From: Methanoregula sp. UBA247
Lineage (GTDB): Archaea > Halobacteriota > Methanomicrobia > Methanomicrobiales > Methanospirillaceae
Length of the DNA: 19,203 nucleotides
Assembly (NCBI GenBank): GCA_002495055.1
Contig: DADR01000058.1
Span: 281 to 19,483, forward strand
Reading direction: 5' to 3'
Shown: positions 1 through 6,905 of the stretch, piece by piece
How the letters are laid out: the number at the start of each line of letters is the position of its first letter
How positions within the stretch are numbered: the first letter of the stretch is position 1
The notes under the pieces: model-generated
The model's input: only the letters and a program-made list of their open reading frames with translations
Told to the model about the DNA's origin: nothing
Databases searched by the model: none
Position numbers and translations under genes: made by a program

Positions 1-293
1 GCCGCACCCACCAGCAGGCGGCCGGGGTCAGCACGCATCCCGACGCAGACTTCTCGGAAGCCTACGCTTCAGCGGATGCTGTACTCCACGAGCTCTCCAT
101 TGACTATACCGTGAAAGAATCGGCAGACCCGGCATTTATTGAAGGGCGGCGTGGCGACATCATCGTTGCCGGAAAAAATGTTGGTGTATTTGGTGAGATC
201 CATCCCGCCGTTCTCGTCGCGTTCGAGCTCGAACACTCAGTTGCCGCGTTCGAGTTCGATCTCAGAGCCGTACCGGGATACCCCGCCCTCTGA
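1..293 (+). CDS. pheT: Phenylalanyl-tRNA synthetase beta subunit, C-terminal end (5' truncated)
   Basis: This is the last 96 or so codons of an open frame that enters from the left edge (codons in phase with position 3) and stops at TGA 291-293. The translation ends with the typical PheT tail: a GDIIV strand, then VFGEIHPAVL and a hydrophobic F-E-L-E-H-S-V-A-A-F-E-F-D-L run, which matches the conserved GxIHPxVLxxFxLexPVxxFExDL of archaeal/eukaryotic-type beta subunits. PheT pairs with PheS in the cytosol to charge tRNA-Phe, and the tail belongs to the catalytic-like B6/B7 part that contacts the alpha subunit. The 5' part and promoter are outside the window. The last 32 bases overlap the end of hisF on the other strand. 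Identification is from motif recall, not from a search. Confidence 0.85.
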   Translation, partial: RTHQQAAGVSTHPDADFSEAYASADAVLHELSIDYTVKESADPAFIEGRRGDIIVAGKNVGVFGEIHPAVLVAFELEHSVAAFEFDLRAVPGYPAL

Positions 294-1068
294 GATACTC
301 TTTTACATCCCTGATTGTGAACTCCCCGTAATGGAAGATACTCGCAGCAAGACAGGCATCTGCTTTTCCTGCTGTAAAACCTTCATAAAAGTGTTCCAGA
401 GAACCGACACCACCGCTTGCGACGATGGGAATTCCCGTGGCATCGGATATCGCCGCTGTGATGGGGATGTCAAAGCCATTTTTCGTGCCATCGGTCTCCA
501 TACTGGTGAGCAGGATTTCTCCCGCCCCCCTCGCTTCTGCCTCTTTTGCCCAGGCAATCGCATCAATACCGGTGGGCTTACTCCCTCCATAAATAACCAC
601 TTCGTACCAACAGGTATTCCCATCCGGAAGCCGGACTTGTATTGCATCAGGATTATGTGACAGATTCCTGCGCACATCTATGGCAACAACGATGCATTGA
701 GTACCAAACGACTCAGCGGATCGGGTGATAAGTGCAGGATCGTGTACCGCACTTGTGTTAATACTCACCTTATCCGCACCCGCACGCAGGACCTGCTGAA
801 TATTGTCAAGTGAGCGGATACCACCGCCAACGGTCAGCGGCAGGAAAAGCTCGTCGGCTGCCCGCTTAATCAGTTCGATGATGGTATCTCGTTTCTGTTG
901 GGATGCGGTGATATCCAGAAAGACTACTTCATCCGCACCTTGTTCGTTGTAGCGTTGTGCAAGTTCCACAGGATCTCCGGCATCGCGGAGCGAAATAAAA
1001 TGAGTGCCTTTGACAACCCTGCCATCCTTGAGGTCAAGACAGGGAATTATACGTCGAGTGAGTACCAT
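262..1068 (-). CDS. hisF: Imidazole glycerol phosphate synthase, cyclase subunit HisF
   Basis: HisF (268 aa, the usual family length) is the (beta/alpha)8-barrel cyclase. With the glutaminase HisH it converts PRFAR plus ammonia to imidazole glycerol phosphate and AICAR in histidine synthesis. Visible motifs: the N-terminal strand RRIIPCLDLKDGRVVKG with catalytic Asp12, LTVGGGIRS around residues 78-86 (phosphate site), GADKVSINTSA around 97-107, VVAIDVRRN with the second catalytic Asp131, ILLTSMETDGT, and IPIVASGGVGS (second phosphate-binding half-barrel). The ATG at 1066-1068 fits the family N-terminus exactly. No strong SD is visible upstream, and the spacer to ahcY (1069-1210) is shared by the two divergent genes. 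The 3' end overlaps the end of pheT by 32 bp. No other his gene is in the window. Confidence 0.97.
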   Translation of the reverse strand: MVLTRRIIPCLDLKDGRVVKGTHFISLRDAGDPVELAQRYNEQGADEVVFLDITASQQKRDTIIELIKRAADELFLPLTVGGGIRSLDNIQQVLRAGADKVSINTSAVHDPALITRSAESFGTQCIVVAIDVRRNLSHNPDAIQVRLPDGNTCWYEVVIYGGSKPTGIDAIAWAKEAEARGAGEILLTSMETDGTKNGFDIPITAAISDATGIPIVASGGVGSLEHFYEGFTAGKADACLAASIFHYGEFTIRDVKEYLRGRGIPVRL

Positions 1069-1145
1069 AAGTAAAACTTGGTGTGCACCCCCTATCTACG
1101 TTTCCCATTGTCATGATTCACGGAGTTTTTATGTAACTTGCCGTG

Positions 1146-1157
1146 CCTATTGATAGG
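1146..1157. promoter_or_regulatory. Palindrome in the hisF/ahcY divergent spacer (possible operator)
   Basis: CCTAT-TG-ATAGG is a perfect 5-bp inverted repeat about 55 bp before the ahcY start. A further CCTATC half-site lies near 1090, on the hisF side. It may be a regulator site in the shared intergenic region, but a palindrome this short can arise by chance. Confidence 0.25.
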
Positions 1158-1210
1158 GTAGTCAGTATCCGGGCGGCTGGTTTCGAGCCCCCCACAATAC
1201 GAGGATGTTC

Positions 1211-2437
1211 ATGAGCTCAGGAAAACTGAAGATTGAATGGGCTGCGCAGTACATGCCGGTACTCGCTGCAATAAAAAAACAGTTTGTCAAGGAAAAACCG
1301 TTCGCTGGCATGACGATTGGCATGGCGCTGCATGTTGAGGCCAAGACTGCTAACCTCGTCTCAACGCTCGCAGCGGGCGGCGCCGAGGTACACATAACCG
1401 GCTGTAATCCACTTTCCACGCAGGACGATGTGGCCGAAGCCCTCAACGACTTTAAGAATGTCCACTGCTATGCGAAACGTGCATGCTCGGTCGATGAGTA
1501 TTATTCCGCTATTGACCAGGTGCTCGATGCCAGCCCGGTCATCACTATCGATGACGGAATGGACCTTATCCATTACATCCACACGAAGCGCCGTGACCTC
1601 ATAAAAAAGGTAATCGGTGGCTGTGAAGAGACAACAACCGGTATCCACCGTCTCCGCGCAATGTCTAACGAAGGCAAGCTCGAATTCCCGGTTATTGCCG
1701 TGAACGACACACCAATGAAACGGTTCTTCGATAATGTCCATGGAACCGGGGAAAGTGCCCTCTCGTCGATCATGATCACGACAAACACCCTTATTGCCGG
1801 GAAATTCTTCGTGGTCGCTGGTTACGGTTTCTGTGGGCGGGGGCTTGCGAAGAAGGCCCATGGGCTCGGCGCAAAAGTCATTGTCACCGAGATTGACCCG
1901 CGGCGGGCACTAGAGGCACACATGGATGGATTTATGGTCATGTCCATGGATGAGGCAGCAACAATCGGCGATATCTTTGTTACTACTACCGGCAACATCG
2001 CAGTCATTGCTGCCCGGCACTTCAAGACCCTGAAAAACGGGGCTATCCTCTCGAATGCTGGCCACTTCAATGTAGAGATCGACATCGAATGGCTCCATAA
2101 AAATGCCGACAAGGTCATCCAGCGGGACGGCATCGAGACCTTCATGCTTAAAGGTAAAGCGATCCACGTTCTTGCCGAGGGCCGGCTAGTCAATCTCGCC
2201 ACTCCCAAAGGGATGGGGCACCCGATTGAGGTCATGGACTTAAGCTTCGCACTTCAGGCGCTTTGTACCCTTCACATCGCAAAAAATGGCAGGAAGATGA
2301 AGGGTGGTGTCTATGATGTCCCGCAGGAGATTGATGAAAAGGTTGCCTACCTCAAACTCTCATCGCTGGGTCTCTCGATAGATGCGGTAACAGAAAAACA
2401 GAAGAAATACCTCTGCAGCTGGGATATTGGAACATAA
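1211..2437 (+). CDS. ahcY: S-adenosylhomocysteine (or S-inosylhomocysteine) hydrolase
   Basis: This gene encodes a 408-aa cytosolic NAD-dependent hydrolase that splits the product of SAM-dependent methyl transfer into homocysteine and a nucleoside. Motifs: substrate residues in HVEAKTANL (His41, Thr47), GAEVHITGCNPLSTQDDVA (58-75), EETTTGIHRL (139-148), VNDTPMKRFFDN with Lys170 and Asp174, and the Rossmann NAD loop GYGFCGRG (204-211). The C-terminus stops soon after the final helix and lacks the K..YRY tail of eukaryotic enzymes, as in the shorter archaeal/Thermotoga type. I chose ATG 1211 because GAGG (1201-1204) lies 6 nt before it; the in-frame ATG at 1205 directly abuts that SD. In Methanocaldococcus the homologue prefers S-inosylhomocysteine, so the substrate here is uncertain. 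The gene runs convergently to the glycosylase gene with only 25 bp between. Confidence 0.94.
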   Translation: MSSGKLKIEWAAQYMPVLAAIKKQFVKEKPFAGMTIGMALHVEAKTANLVSTLAAGGAEVHITGCNPLSTQDDVAEALNDFKNVHCYAKRACSVDEYYSAIDQVLDASPVITIDDGMDLIHYIHTKRRDLIKKVIGGCEETTTGIHRLRAMSNEGKLEFPVIAVNDTPMKRFFDNVHGTGESALSSIMITTNTLIAGKFFVVAGYGFCGRGLAKKAHGLGAKVIVTEIDPRRALEAHMDGFMVMSMDEAATIGDIFVTTTGNIAVIAARHFKTLKNGAILSNAGHFNVEIDIEWLHKNADKVIQRDGIETFMLKGKAIHVLAEGRLVNLATPKGMGHPIEVMDLSFALQALCTLHIAKNGRKMKGGVYDVPQEIDEKVAYLKLSSLGLSIDAVTEKQKKYLCSWDIGT

Positions 2438-2439
2438 TC

Positions 2440-2448
2440 CTTTTTTTC
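2440..2448 (+). terminator. Oligo-T terminator after ahcY
   Basis: A run of seven T (2441-2447) begins just 3 bp past the ahcY stop codon, in the 25-bp gap before the convergent glycosylase gene. Intrinsic archaeal termination often needs only such a T tract. No stable hairpin precedes it. Confidence 0.5.
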
Positions 2449-2462
2449 ATAACTTTTACCTG

Positions 2463-3311
2463 TTACCCTTCACGTGCAGCGTAGAGGTATTCCTGTGCAT
2501 ACCCGCAATACTCCCCGAAGTGACTTTTTGCAAATCTCCGTATTGTGTCATATTCCTTTCCCGTAATACCCGAACCTGTCTTCAGGGTTTTCAGGTAGTT
2601 GAGTTGCATTATCCGGCGAATCCAGACATCCACCGGGAATGCCTCGTACTTCTGGAATGCAAAAAGAAGTATGCAATCGGCAGCCTTGGGTCCAACCCCG
2701 GGGAGTTTCATCAGTTGTTTGCGTGCATCCTCATACGGCAAAGCACTGGTGGTATCCTCCCACTGTCTGACATCAATAATCCTGCAGGCAGTATTAAGGA
2801 CATAAGGAGTCCGGTAGCCCAGTTTGCAGTCGGTGATTGCATGTCCTCCGGAACATGAAATAGAGGAAGGATCGGGAAAGGAGAAATAGGTCTTTTTTTC
2901 AAACGTAATTTCTTCACCGAACTGTTCAGCAATAGTGGCAATCCGGCGACGGATCATGGGAATATTGGAATTGGTTGAACAGATATAGGAGATAAGGCAC
3001 TCCCATTTCGGCTGCCGGATTAAACGGAGCCCGGTACATTGACGAATCGCGGTATGGATGAGGGGATCCTTATCGATGGATTTCAGGATGGGATGGAGAT
3101 CCATGTCAAGTGAAAAATACTCAATAATAAATGACGATGGCGCGCCTTTAAAAGTAAGCCGGTTACCCTCCTGCAGTATCCTGATAACCCTTTCCCCCAC
3201 TATACCATACCACCATCCGTCATCGGTTCGATCCCATCGGAATACCTGCCCGCAACCAAGTGTCTGATCGAGCGAAAATTGCTGGTTAGGTAAGAGGATT
3301 ATCGATGGCAT
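2463..3311 (-). CDS. ogg: 8-oxoguanine DNA glycosylase/AP lyase (OGG1 type)
   Basis: This 282-aa base-excision-repair enzyme removes 8-oxoguanine from DNA and cleaves the abasic site. An N-terminal OGG_N-like domain (about residues 8-105) carries FSLDQTLGCGQVFRW, the counterpart of the human OGG1 FxLxxTLxxGQxFRW signature. The HhH-GPD domain follows. Its helix-hairpin-helix is LMKLPGVGPKAADCILLF with the Schiff-base Lys209, then AFPVDVWIRRIM with catalytic Asp228. Length and domain order match OGG1-type archaeal enzymes rather than the short AGOG or Ogg2 forms. The start ATG (3309-3311) fits the family. The gene is alone on its strand between ahcY and a 182-bp spacer. Confidence 0.92.
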   Translation of the reverse strand: MPSIILLPNQQFSLDQTLGCGQVFRWDRTDDGWWYGIVGERVIRILQEGNRLTFKGAPSSFIIEYFSLDMDLHPILKSIDKDPLIHTAIRQCTGLRLIRQPKWECLISYICSTNSNIPMIRRRIATIAEQFGEEITFEKKTYFSFPDPSSISCSGGHAITDCKLGYRTPYVLNTACRIIDVRQWEDTTSALPYEDARKQLMKLPGVGPKAADCILLFAFQKYEAFPVDVWIRRIMQLNYLKTLKTGSGITGKEYDTIRRFAKSHFGEYCGYAQEYLYAAREG

Positions 3312-3465
3312 GATCCAACCTGCTGTCAGTGAACATCTGTTGTGTTAATTCATGTTGGGTATATCTTGTAATCAAGACTGGCGTTTAAGCGCAAGCAATC
3401 GGACGTTTTTTGTTATGGGGATGCGGATGAATTAAAAAGCACTTACGAATCACAACGGATAGGCT

Positions 3466-3479
3466 TTTAATATATAAAT
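3466..3479 (+). promoter_or_regulatory. TATA box for the 3494 gene (probably leaderless)
   Basis: TTTAATATATAAAT is a strong archaeal TATA element centred near 3473, about 21 bp before the ATG at 3494. With the usual 22-27 bp from TATA centre to start site, transcription would begin at or very near the start codon. No SD is visible before the ATG, which fits a leaderless mRNA. Confidence 0.6.
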
Positions 3480-3493
3480 CAATAGTTCTTTTC

Positions 3494-3823
3494 ATGGAAT
3501 TGACACAAACACTTAAAACATTTATTGAAGAAGGACAGGACTGGGAGCGTAAAAACACGTCAGTAAAAGGTGTTTCCATTATCCGGCTCCCGGCAACAAA
3601 GAACCGGGCTGCATCACTTGCCATTGATATCAACCCGATAGGTGATCACGGTCTTCCTATGAAGAAAAAAGGCATCATGATCATGAATGCCGCTGAGCTC
3701 GCAGCATTCAAAACGGTTTTCGAGAATGAAAAAGTCGATAGCCTTATCAGAGCACTTGAAGAGGTCCTTCCGGAACGAAAGGCAGCTGCAAAAACATCAA
3801 AAGTTGATGTTGTCCAGATATAA
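3494..3823 (+). CDS. Small hypothetical protein, 109 aa
   Basis: I do not recognise the family. The protein starts MELTQTLKTFIEEGQDW and has no signal peptide or membrane segment, so it is probably cytosolic. It looks like a compact alpha/beta domain: an N-terminal helix, a strand VKGVSIIRLPA, a second strand around LAIDINPIG, a basic turn MKKKGIMIMN, and a long helix from about residue 65 (AELAAFKTVF onwards) through VDSLIRALEEVLPE, with a Lys/Ala-rich C-terminal tail. The alternation of strand and helix and a strong TATA box at the expected distance support it as a real gene. The lipoprotein gene begins 29 bp after its stop, on the same strand, so the two may be co-transcribed. Any function would be a guess; a small nucleic-acid-binding protein is possible from the basic segments but not shown. 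Confidence 0.75.
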   Translation: MELTQTLKTFIEEGQDWERKNTSVKGVSIIRLPATKNRAASLAIDINPIGDHGLPMKKKGIMIMNAAELAAFKTVFENEKVDSLIRALEEVLPERKAAAKTSKVDVVQI

Positions 3824-3852
3824 CGTGATAAATTTTGCGGCAAAGGGATTGT

Positions 3853-4335
3853 ATGAAGAAATGGCTGGGATTTTTCGGACTTTTAATTATTGCCTTAATA
3901 ATGGTCTCCGGTTGTCTTGGTTCGAAAACACCTCCCGTATCACGCCCTTTTACACCTGCTGTGCTGGTTGATTATTACCGGACCGGTGGTTTTGTCGGCT
4001 TGAATGATCGCCTGGTCATCTTTGATAACGGTGTTGCTGTTGTATCAGGTAAGAACAATAATCACGAAATTGAGCTGAACAAGTCAGATATTGATAGAAT
4101 TAACCTGATCTTTAATAACTCGCAGTTTTCGATGCTTGAAGGGAATTATTCGGCACGACATGGCAGTGCCGATTTAATCAGATACTCCATACGCTACCAT
4201 AGCAAGACCGTAAACGCTGAGGACTCTGCAATTCCTCCCGCATTGCAATTGGTTATCGATGAGTTAAACCGGTTTTTACTCTTAGGCAGGTCGGTGGAAC
4301 AAACACCCCCTTCATTCACAACTATCCTTAACTGA
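3853..4335 (+). CDS. Putative lipoprotein with emfourin-like domain
   Basis: The 160-aa product has a lipoprotein signal: KK at positions 2-3, a hydrophobic stretch from about 5 to 18, then the lipobox VSGC with Cys21. It is therefore probably anchored outside the membrane. The mature part reads like the emfourin family (protease-inhibitor fold named from the protealysin inhibitor): YYRTGGFVGL (41-50), a strand and turn LVIFDNGVAVV, a helix DIDRINLIFNN, SADLIRYSIRY (105-115), KTVNAEDSAIPPALQLVIDEL (118-138). This corresponds to the family pattern of R-sGGFaG, then a D..Y.I strand, then V...D...P..L..L. The resemblance is from memory, so moderately sure. I chose ATG 3853 over the upstream in-frame TTG 3835 because it gives a normal signal peptide and follows AAAGGG. 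It lies 29 bp after the small hypothetical gene. Confidence 0.8.
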   Translation: MKKWLGFFGLLIIALIMVSGCLGSKTPPVSRPFTPAVLVDYYRTGGFVGLNDRLVIFDNGVAVVSGKNNNHEIELNKSDIDRINLIFNNSQFSMLEGNYSARHGSADLIRYSIRYHSKTVNAEDSAIPPALQLVIDELNRFLLLGRSVEQTPPSFTTILN

Positions 4336-4377
4336 TACATCTCCCCCTTCGTGTCGTCCGCATTTTCCATTTTTTCC

Positions 4378-4398
4378 CTCCATGAAAAATGTATGGAG
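4378..4398. terminator. Hairpin between convergent genes
   Basis: CTCCAT (4378-4383) and ATGGAG (4393-4398) form a 6-bp stem with a 9-nt A-rich loop. It lies in the 152-bp spacer between the end of the lipoprotein gene and the end of nifB. A T-rich stretch (4369-4375) precedes it. It could help end transcription on either strand; this is tentative. Confidence 0.35.
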
Positions 4399-4487
4399 TG
4401 AACGGATCTGGAAAGAATTGAATATTACAGGATATATTTTTTAACCGGTCTCTTTGTTAGCAAAGGGAAAAATGATTAAAAACAGGA

Positions 4488-5381
4488 CTATTTATTTTCA
4501 TACATACACGACTGTATATCATGTCCAAGTTTTCCGATTGCATCTGCCCGGCACCGCTGGCAGTGACGCATCTGTTTGACATATTTCCCGCATACATCCT
4601 GCATTTTTCGCTTCATTTCCGGTGTTGGGGGTGTAATATCAGCAAACTTGTATTGTGCAATAAGAGGAATGACATTAAAAGTATACACACCCATCTCGCC
4701 AACCTTTTTTGCAATCTCCGGGATATGATCTTCGTTGATGCCCGGGATATAAACCGTGTTGATTTTTACAATCATGTGTCGTTTTACCGCTTCTTCGATA
4801 CCTTTTAACTGCTGGGAGAGGAGAATTTTTGCACCTTCTATTCCCGTATAGCGCTTGCCCTTGTAATCAATAAACTGATAGATTTTAGCACCGATCTCGG
4901 GGTCAATGGCGTTCAGGGTGACAGTAATATTGCCAACATCGTATTTCTGGAGCAGGTCGATCTTTTCCGGGAGCATCAGACCGTTTGTACTGATGCACTT
5001 GATAACGTTGGGGTACTGCTCATGAAGGCGGTGGAGCGTTTCAAAAGTCTCTTCATTTGCCAGCGGCTCTCCCGGCCCGGCTATCCCGACAACCTTGATA
5101 TAATCGTACTTATCCACAACTTTTTTGACCATGTCCATGGATTCATCAGGATTGAGCACCCTTGTCGTCACACCCGGGCGGCTCTCGTTCACACAATCAA
5201 AGTCACGAATACAGTAATTACACTGGATGTTGCATTTGGGTGCTACCGGAATATGACACCGCCCGAATGTGTGGCATGCCTTTTCGGAAAAACAGGGGTG
5301 TTCCTGGATCTTGCGCATCTGTGCCGGGTCCCACTGGACTTTCTTACCAGCAACATCTGCAACTCTTATTTCATCAGACAT
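4488..5381 (-). CDS. nifB: NifB-type radical SAM protein (nitrogenase cofactor precursor synthase)
   Basis: NifB fuses two 4Fe-4S units and inserts carbide from SAM to make NifB-co, the precursor of nitrogenase FeMo-cofactor. From the Met start of MSDEIRVADV it has 297 residues. Motifs: HPC (28-30), GRCHIPVAPKCNIQCNYC with the radical-SAM CX3CX2C (Cys50, 54, 57), DCVNESRPGV (62-71), GPGEPL (102-107), Cys128 in KCISTNG, and the C-terminal CQRCRADAIGKLG (from Cys274). It lacks the C-terminal NifX-like domain of many bacterial NifB proteins, as is usual for archaeal forms. The reading frame extends 15 codons upstream to a TTG, but that extension contains the TATA box, and GTGGTG (5388-5393) precedes the ATG at 5381. 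No other nif gene is in the window. NifB-like paralogues of unknown role exist, so physiological function is less certain than the family. Confidence 0.9.
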   Translation of the reverse strand: MSDEIRVADVAGKKVQWDPAQMRKIQEHPCFSEKACHTFGRCHIPVAPKCNIQCNYCIRDFDCVNESRPGVTTRVLNPDESMDMVKKVVDKYDYIKVVGIAGPGEPLANEETFETLHRLHEQYPNVIKCISTNGLMLPEKIDLLQKYDVGNITVTLNAIDPEIGAKIYQFIDYKGKRYTGIEGAKILLSQQLKGIEEAVKRHMIVKINTVYIPGINEDHIPEIAKKVGEMGVYTFNVIPLIAQYKFADITPPTPEMKRKMQDVCGKYVKQMRHCQRCRADAIGKLGHDIQSCMYENK

Positions 5382-5410
5382 ATTCAACACCACTACGTGC
5401 GTTGTGAATG

Positions 5411-5420
5411 TATAAATAAA
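5411..5420 (-). promoter_or_regulatory. TATA box for nifB
   Basis: On the minus strand the sequence reads TTTATTTATA, centred about 34 bp before the ATG at 5381. This predicts a start site near 5389 and a very short leader containing the GTGGTG element. The box lies inside the 5' extension of the reading frame, which argues against the upstream TTG start. Confidence 0.5.
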
Positions 5421-5612
5421 GTGCAATCGTGATAGCGCAGATCAGATCATTGACTTTAACCCTGCAAATCAGCAGAATCAATACCCCTTCAGGAACCTTG
5501 TGCTCTCCAGATCATTTGATCAGGCAGAGATGAAATATATCAGTTTTGACTTTTTGATGTATCACTGAGTCAATTGTATATGGCATACAGGATTATTCTG
5601 TACACGGGTATT

Positions 5613-6179
5613 ATGAAAAAATCTGAAAAATTGAAGGGTAAACAAGCGGTTGCCTTAAAGAAAAAAACGCAGCTACAGTACGGATTGTTAGCGGGAGCCG
5701 GAGTTGTAATTGTTGCTATCCTGTTACTCATGGTTTTCAACCCGTTTGTCGTTAAGTCCGGAGATACGGTCAATGTATTTTACACCGGAACACTGGATGA
5801 TGGTACCGTTTTTGATTCAAATGTAAATGGCACTCCATTGACATTTACGGTTGGAAAAGGCATGGTAATTCCGGGTTTTGAAGAAGCAGTCGTTGGTATG
5901 GCCGTAAACAATGAAAAAACAGTCAGGATCTTACCTGAAAAAGCGTATGGATTGTATAATGCTTCTTTTGTCCATGTCATAAACCGCACGGCATTTCCCT
6001 CAAACCTGACACCCGTTGTCGGACAATATTACTCTGTCCGGAGCACCATTGATGGTTCAGAAAGTTCAGTACAAGTGATCAACGTTACGGCGTCCACGAT
6101 TACTCTGGATGCGAATCATGCGCTGGCGGGACAAAACCTGACGTTCTCGATCAGACTCGCTGCTATTAATCCGAAATAA
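5613..6179 (+). CDS. Membrane-anchored FKBP-type peptidyl-prolyl isomerase (SlyD-like)
   Basis: The 188-aa product starts with a Lys-rich n-region (residues 2-19), followed by one membrane helix (about 24-42) and then an extracytoplasmic FKBP domain. FKBP signatures: GDTVNVFYTGTLDDGTVFDSN (50-70), PLTFTVGKGMVIPGFEEAVVGM (75-96), then KTVRILPEKAYG (102-113). An insert-in-flap region follows (residues about 114-180), with the strand pattern typical of the archaeal long/SlyD-like type, which combines proline isomerisation with chaperone activity. I chose ATG 5613. An open extension to ATG 5580 or TTG 5574 runs through a TATA-like CAATTGTATATGG (5571-5583), so those codons are probably promoter. 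The likely job is folding of secreted or surface proteins, several of which are encoded nearby. A T7 run follows the stop. Confidence 0.9.
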   Translation: MKKSEKLKGKQAVALKKKTQLQYGLLAGAGVVIVAILLLMVFNPFVVKSGDTVNVFYTGTLDDGTVFDSNVNGTPLTFTVGKGMVIPGFEEAVVGMAVNNEKTVRILPEKAYGLYNASFVHVINRTAFPSNLTPVVGQYYSVRSTIDGSESSVQVINVTASTITLDANHALAGQNLTFSIRLAAINPK

Positions 6180-6181
6180 AA

Positions 6182-6188
6182 TTTTTTT
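6182..6188 (+). terminator. Oligo-T terminator after the FKBP gene
   Basis: Seven consecutive T begin 3 bp after the FKBP stop codon (6177-6179). This is the simplest form of archaeal intrinsic terminator. Confidence 0.5.
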
Positions 6189-6500
6189 GGCTTGGGAGAG
6201 ACAACCAATAAAAACCTGAACGATACATAAGAATTTTCCTCCTATAATAATGACTCCTATTCATATACAATAAATTCTCATGGCGTCTACGAATGCACTC
6301 ACAAATACCGAAGCGGCGGAACCGAAAGTCCTTTAGTACTGCACACTACCTTGCCTGATCCCGCATTCCTATCCAAATCCCTATAAAACCGGTAATTTGA
6401 TCACGACCGAGCCATACACGCCTGGATGTAAGATAAACAAAAATTATTAATAACGAAGTTGAACCGAAAAAAAGCGCTTTTAATTATCATGATTTATATA
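6189..6500. other. Convergent intergenic spacer, no supported gene
   Basis: This 312-bp stretch lies between the FKBP gene (+) and the surface-protein gene (-). The only ATG frame of note is an 18-codon one at 6280-6336 (+) without an SD. TATA-like AT-rich runs occur near 6241-6275. A C-rich block (6357-6385) follows. I see no RNA fold or repeat that I can support. Confidence 0.4.
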
Positions 6501-6905
6501 TCAAGCCCATTTTGCCACAATAATCCTATCGGTACTTCCTCCATACCTGAAGGATTTATTGACAATCCCGTCGAGGTTGTAGTCAAAATACCAGTAACCG
6601 GTAGAAGGCCGGAAGATAGCAATTCCGTCTTTACCGTGACCGTCCCAGTCACCGGTGACGATATGGTCAGTACTTCCTCCGTATCTGAAGGATTTATTGA
6701 CAATCCCGTCGAGGTTGTAGTCAAAATACCAGTAACCGGTAGAAGGCCGGAAGATAGCAATTCCATCTTTTCCGTCACCGTCCCAGTCACCGGCGATAAT
6801 CTGGTCAGTACTTCCTCCGTATCTGAAGGATTTATTGACAATCCCGTCGAGGTTGCAATCAAAATACCAGTAACCGGTAGAAGGCCGGAAGATAGCAATC
6901 CCTTC
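6501..6905 (-). repeat. Three 138-bp tandem in-frame repeats
   Basis: TACTTCCTCC recurs at 6533, 6671 and 6809, an exact 138-bp period (46 codons). The second and third protein repeats share about 78 bp without a mismatch (from about 6548 and 6686 onwards), whereas the first differs at a few bases. Such identity points to recent duplication or gene conversion within the gene. The last protein copy lacks its final acidic loop and ends the protein. Confidence 0.95.

Noticed and set aside
139..660. 173-codon plus-strand frame opposite hisF
   Set aside because: It is antisense to the HisF barrel motifs, and its peptide has an erratic Cys/Pro-rich composition.
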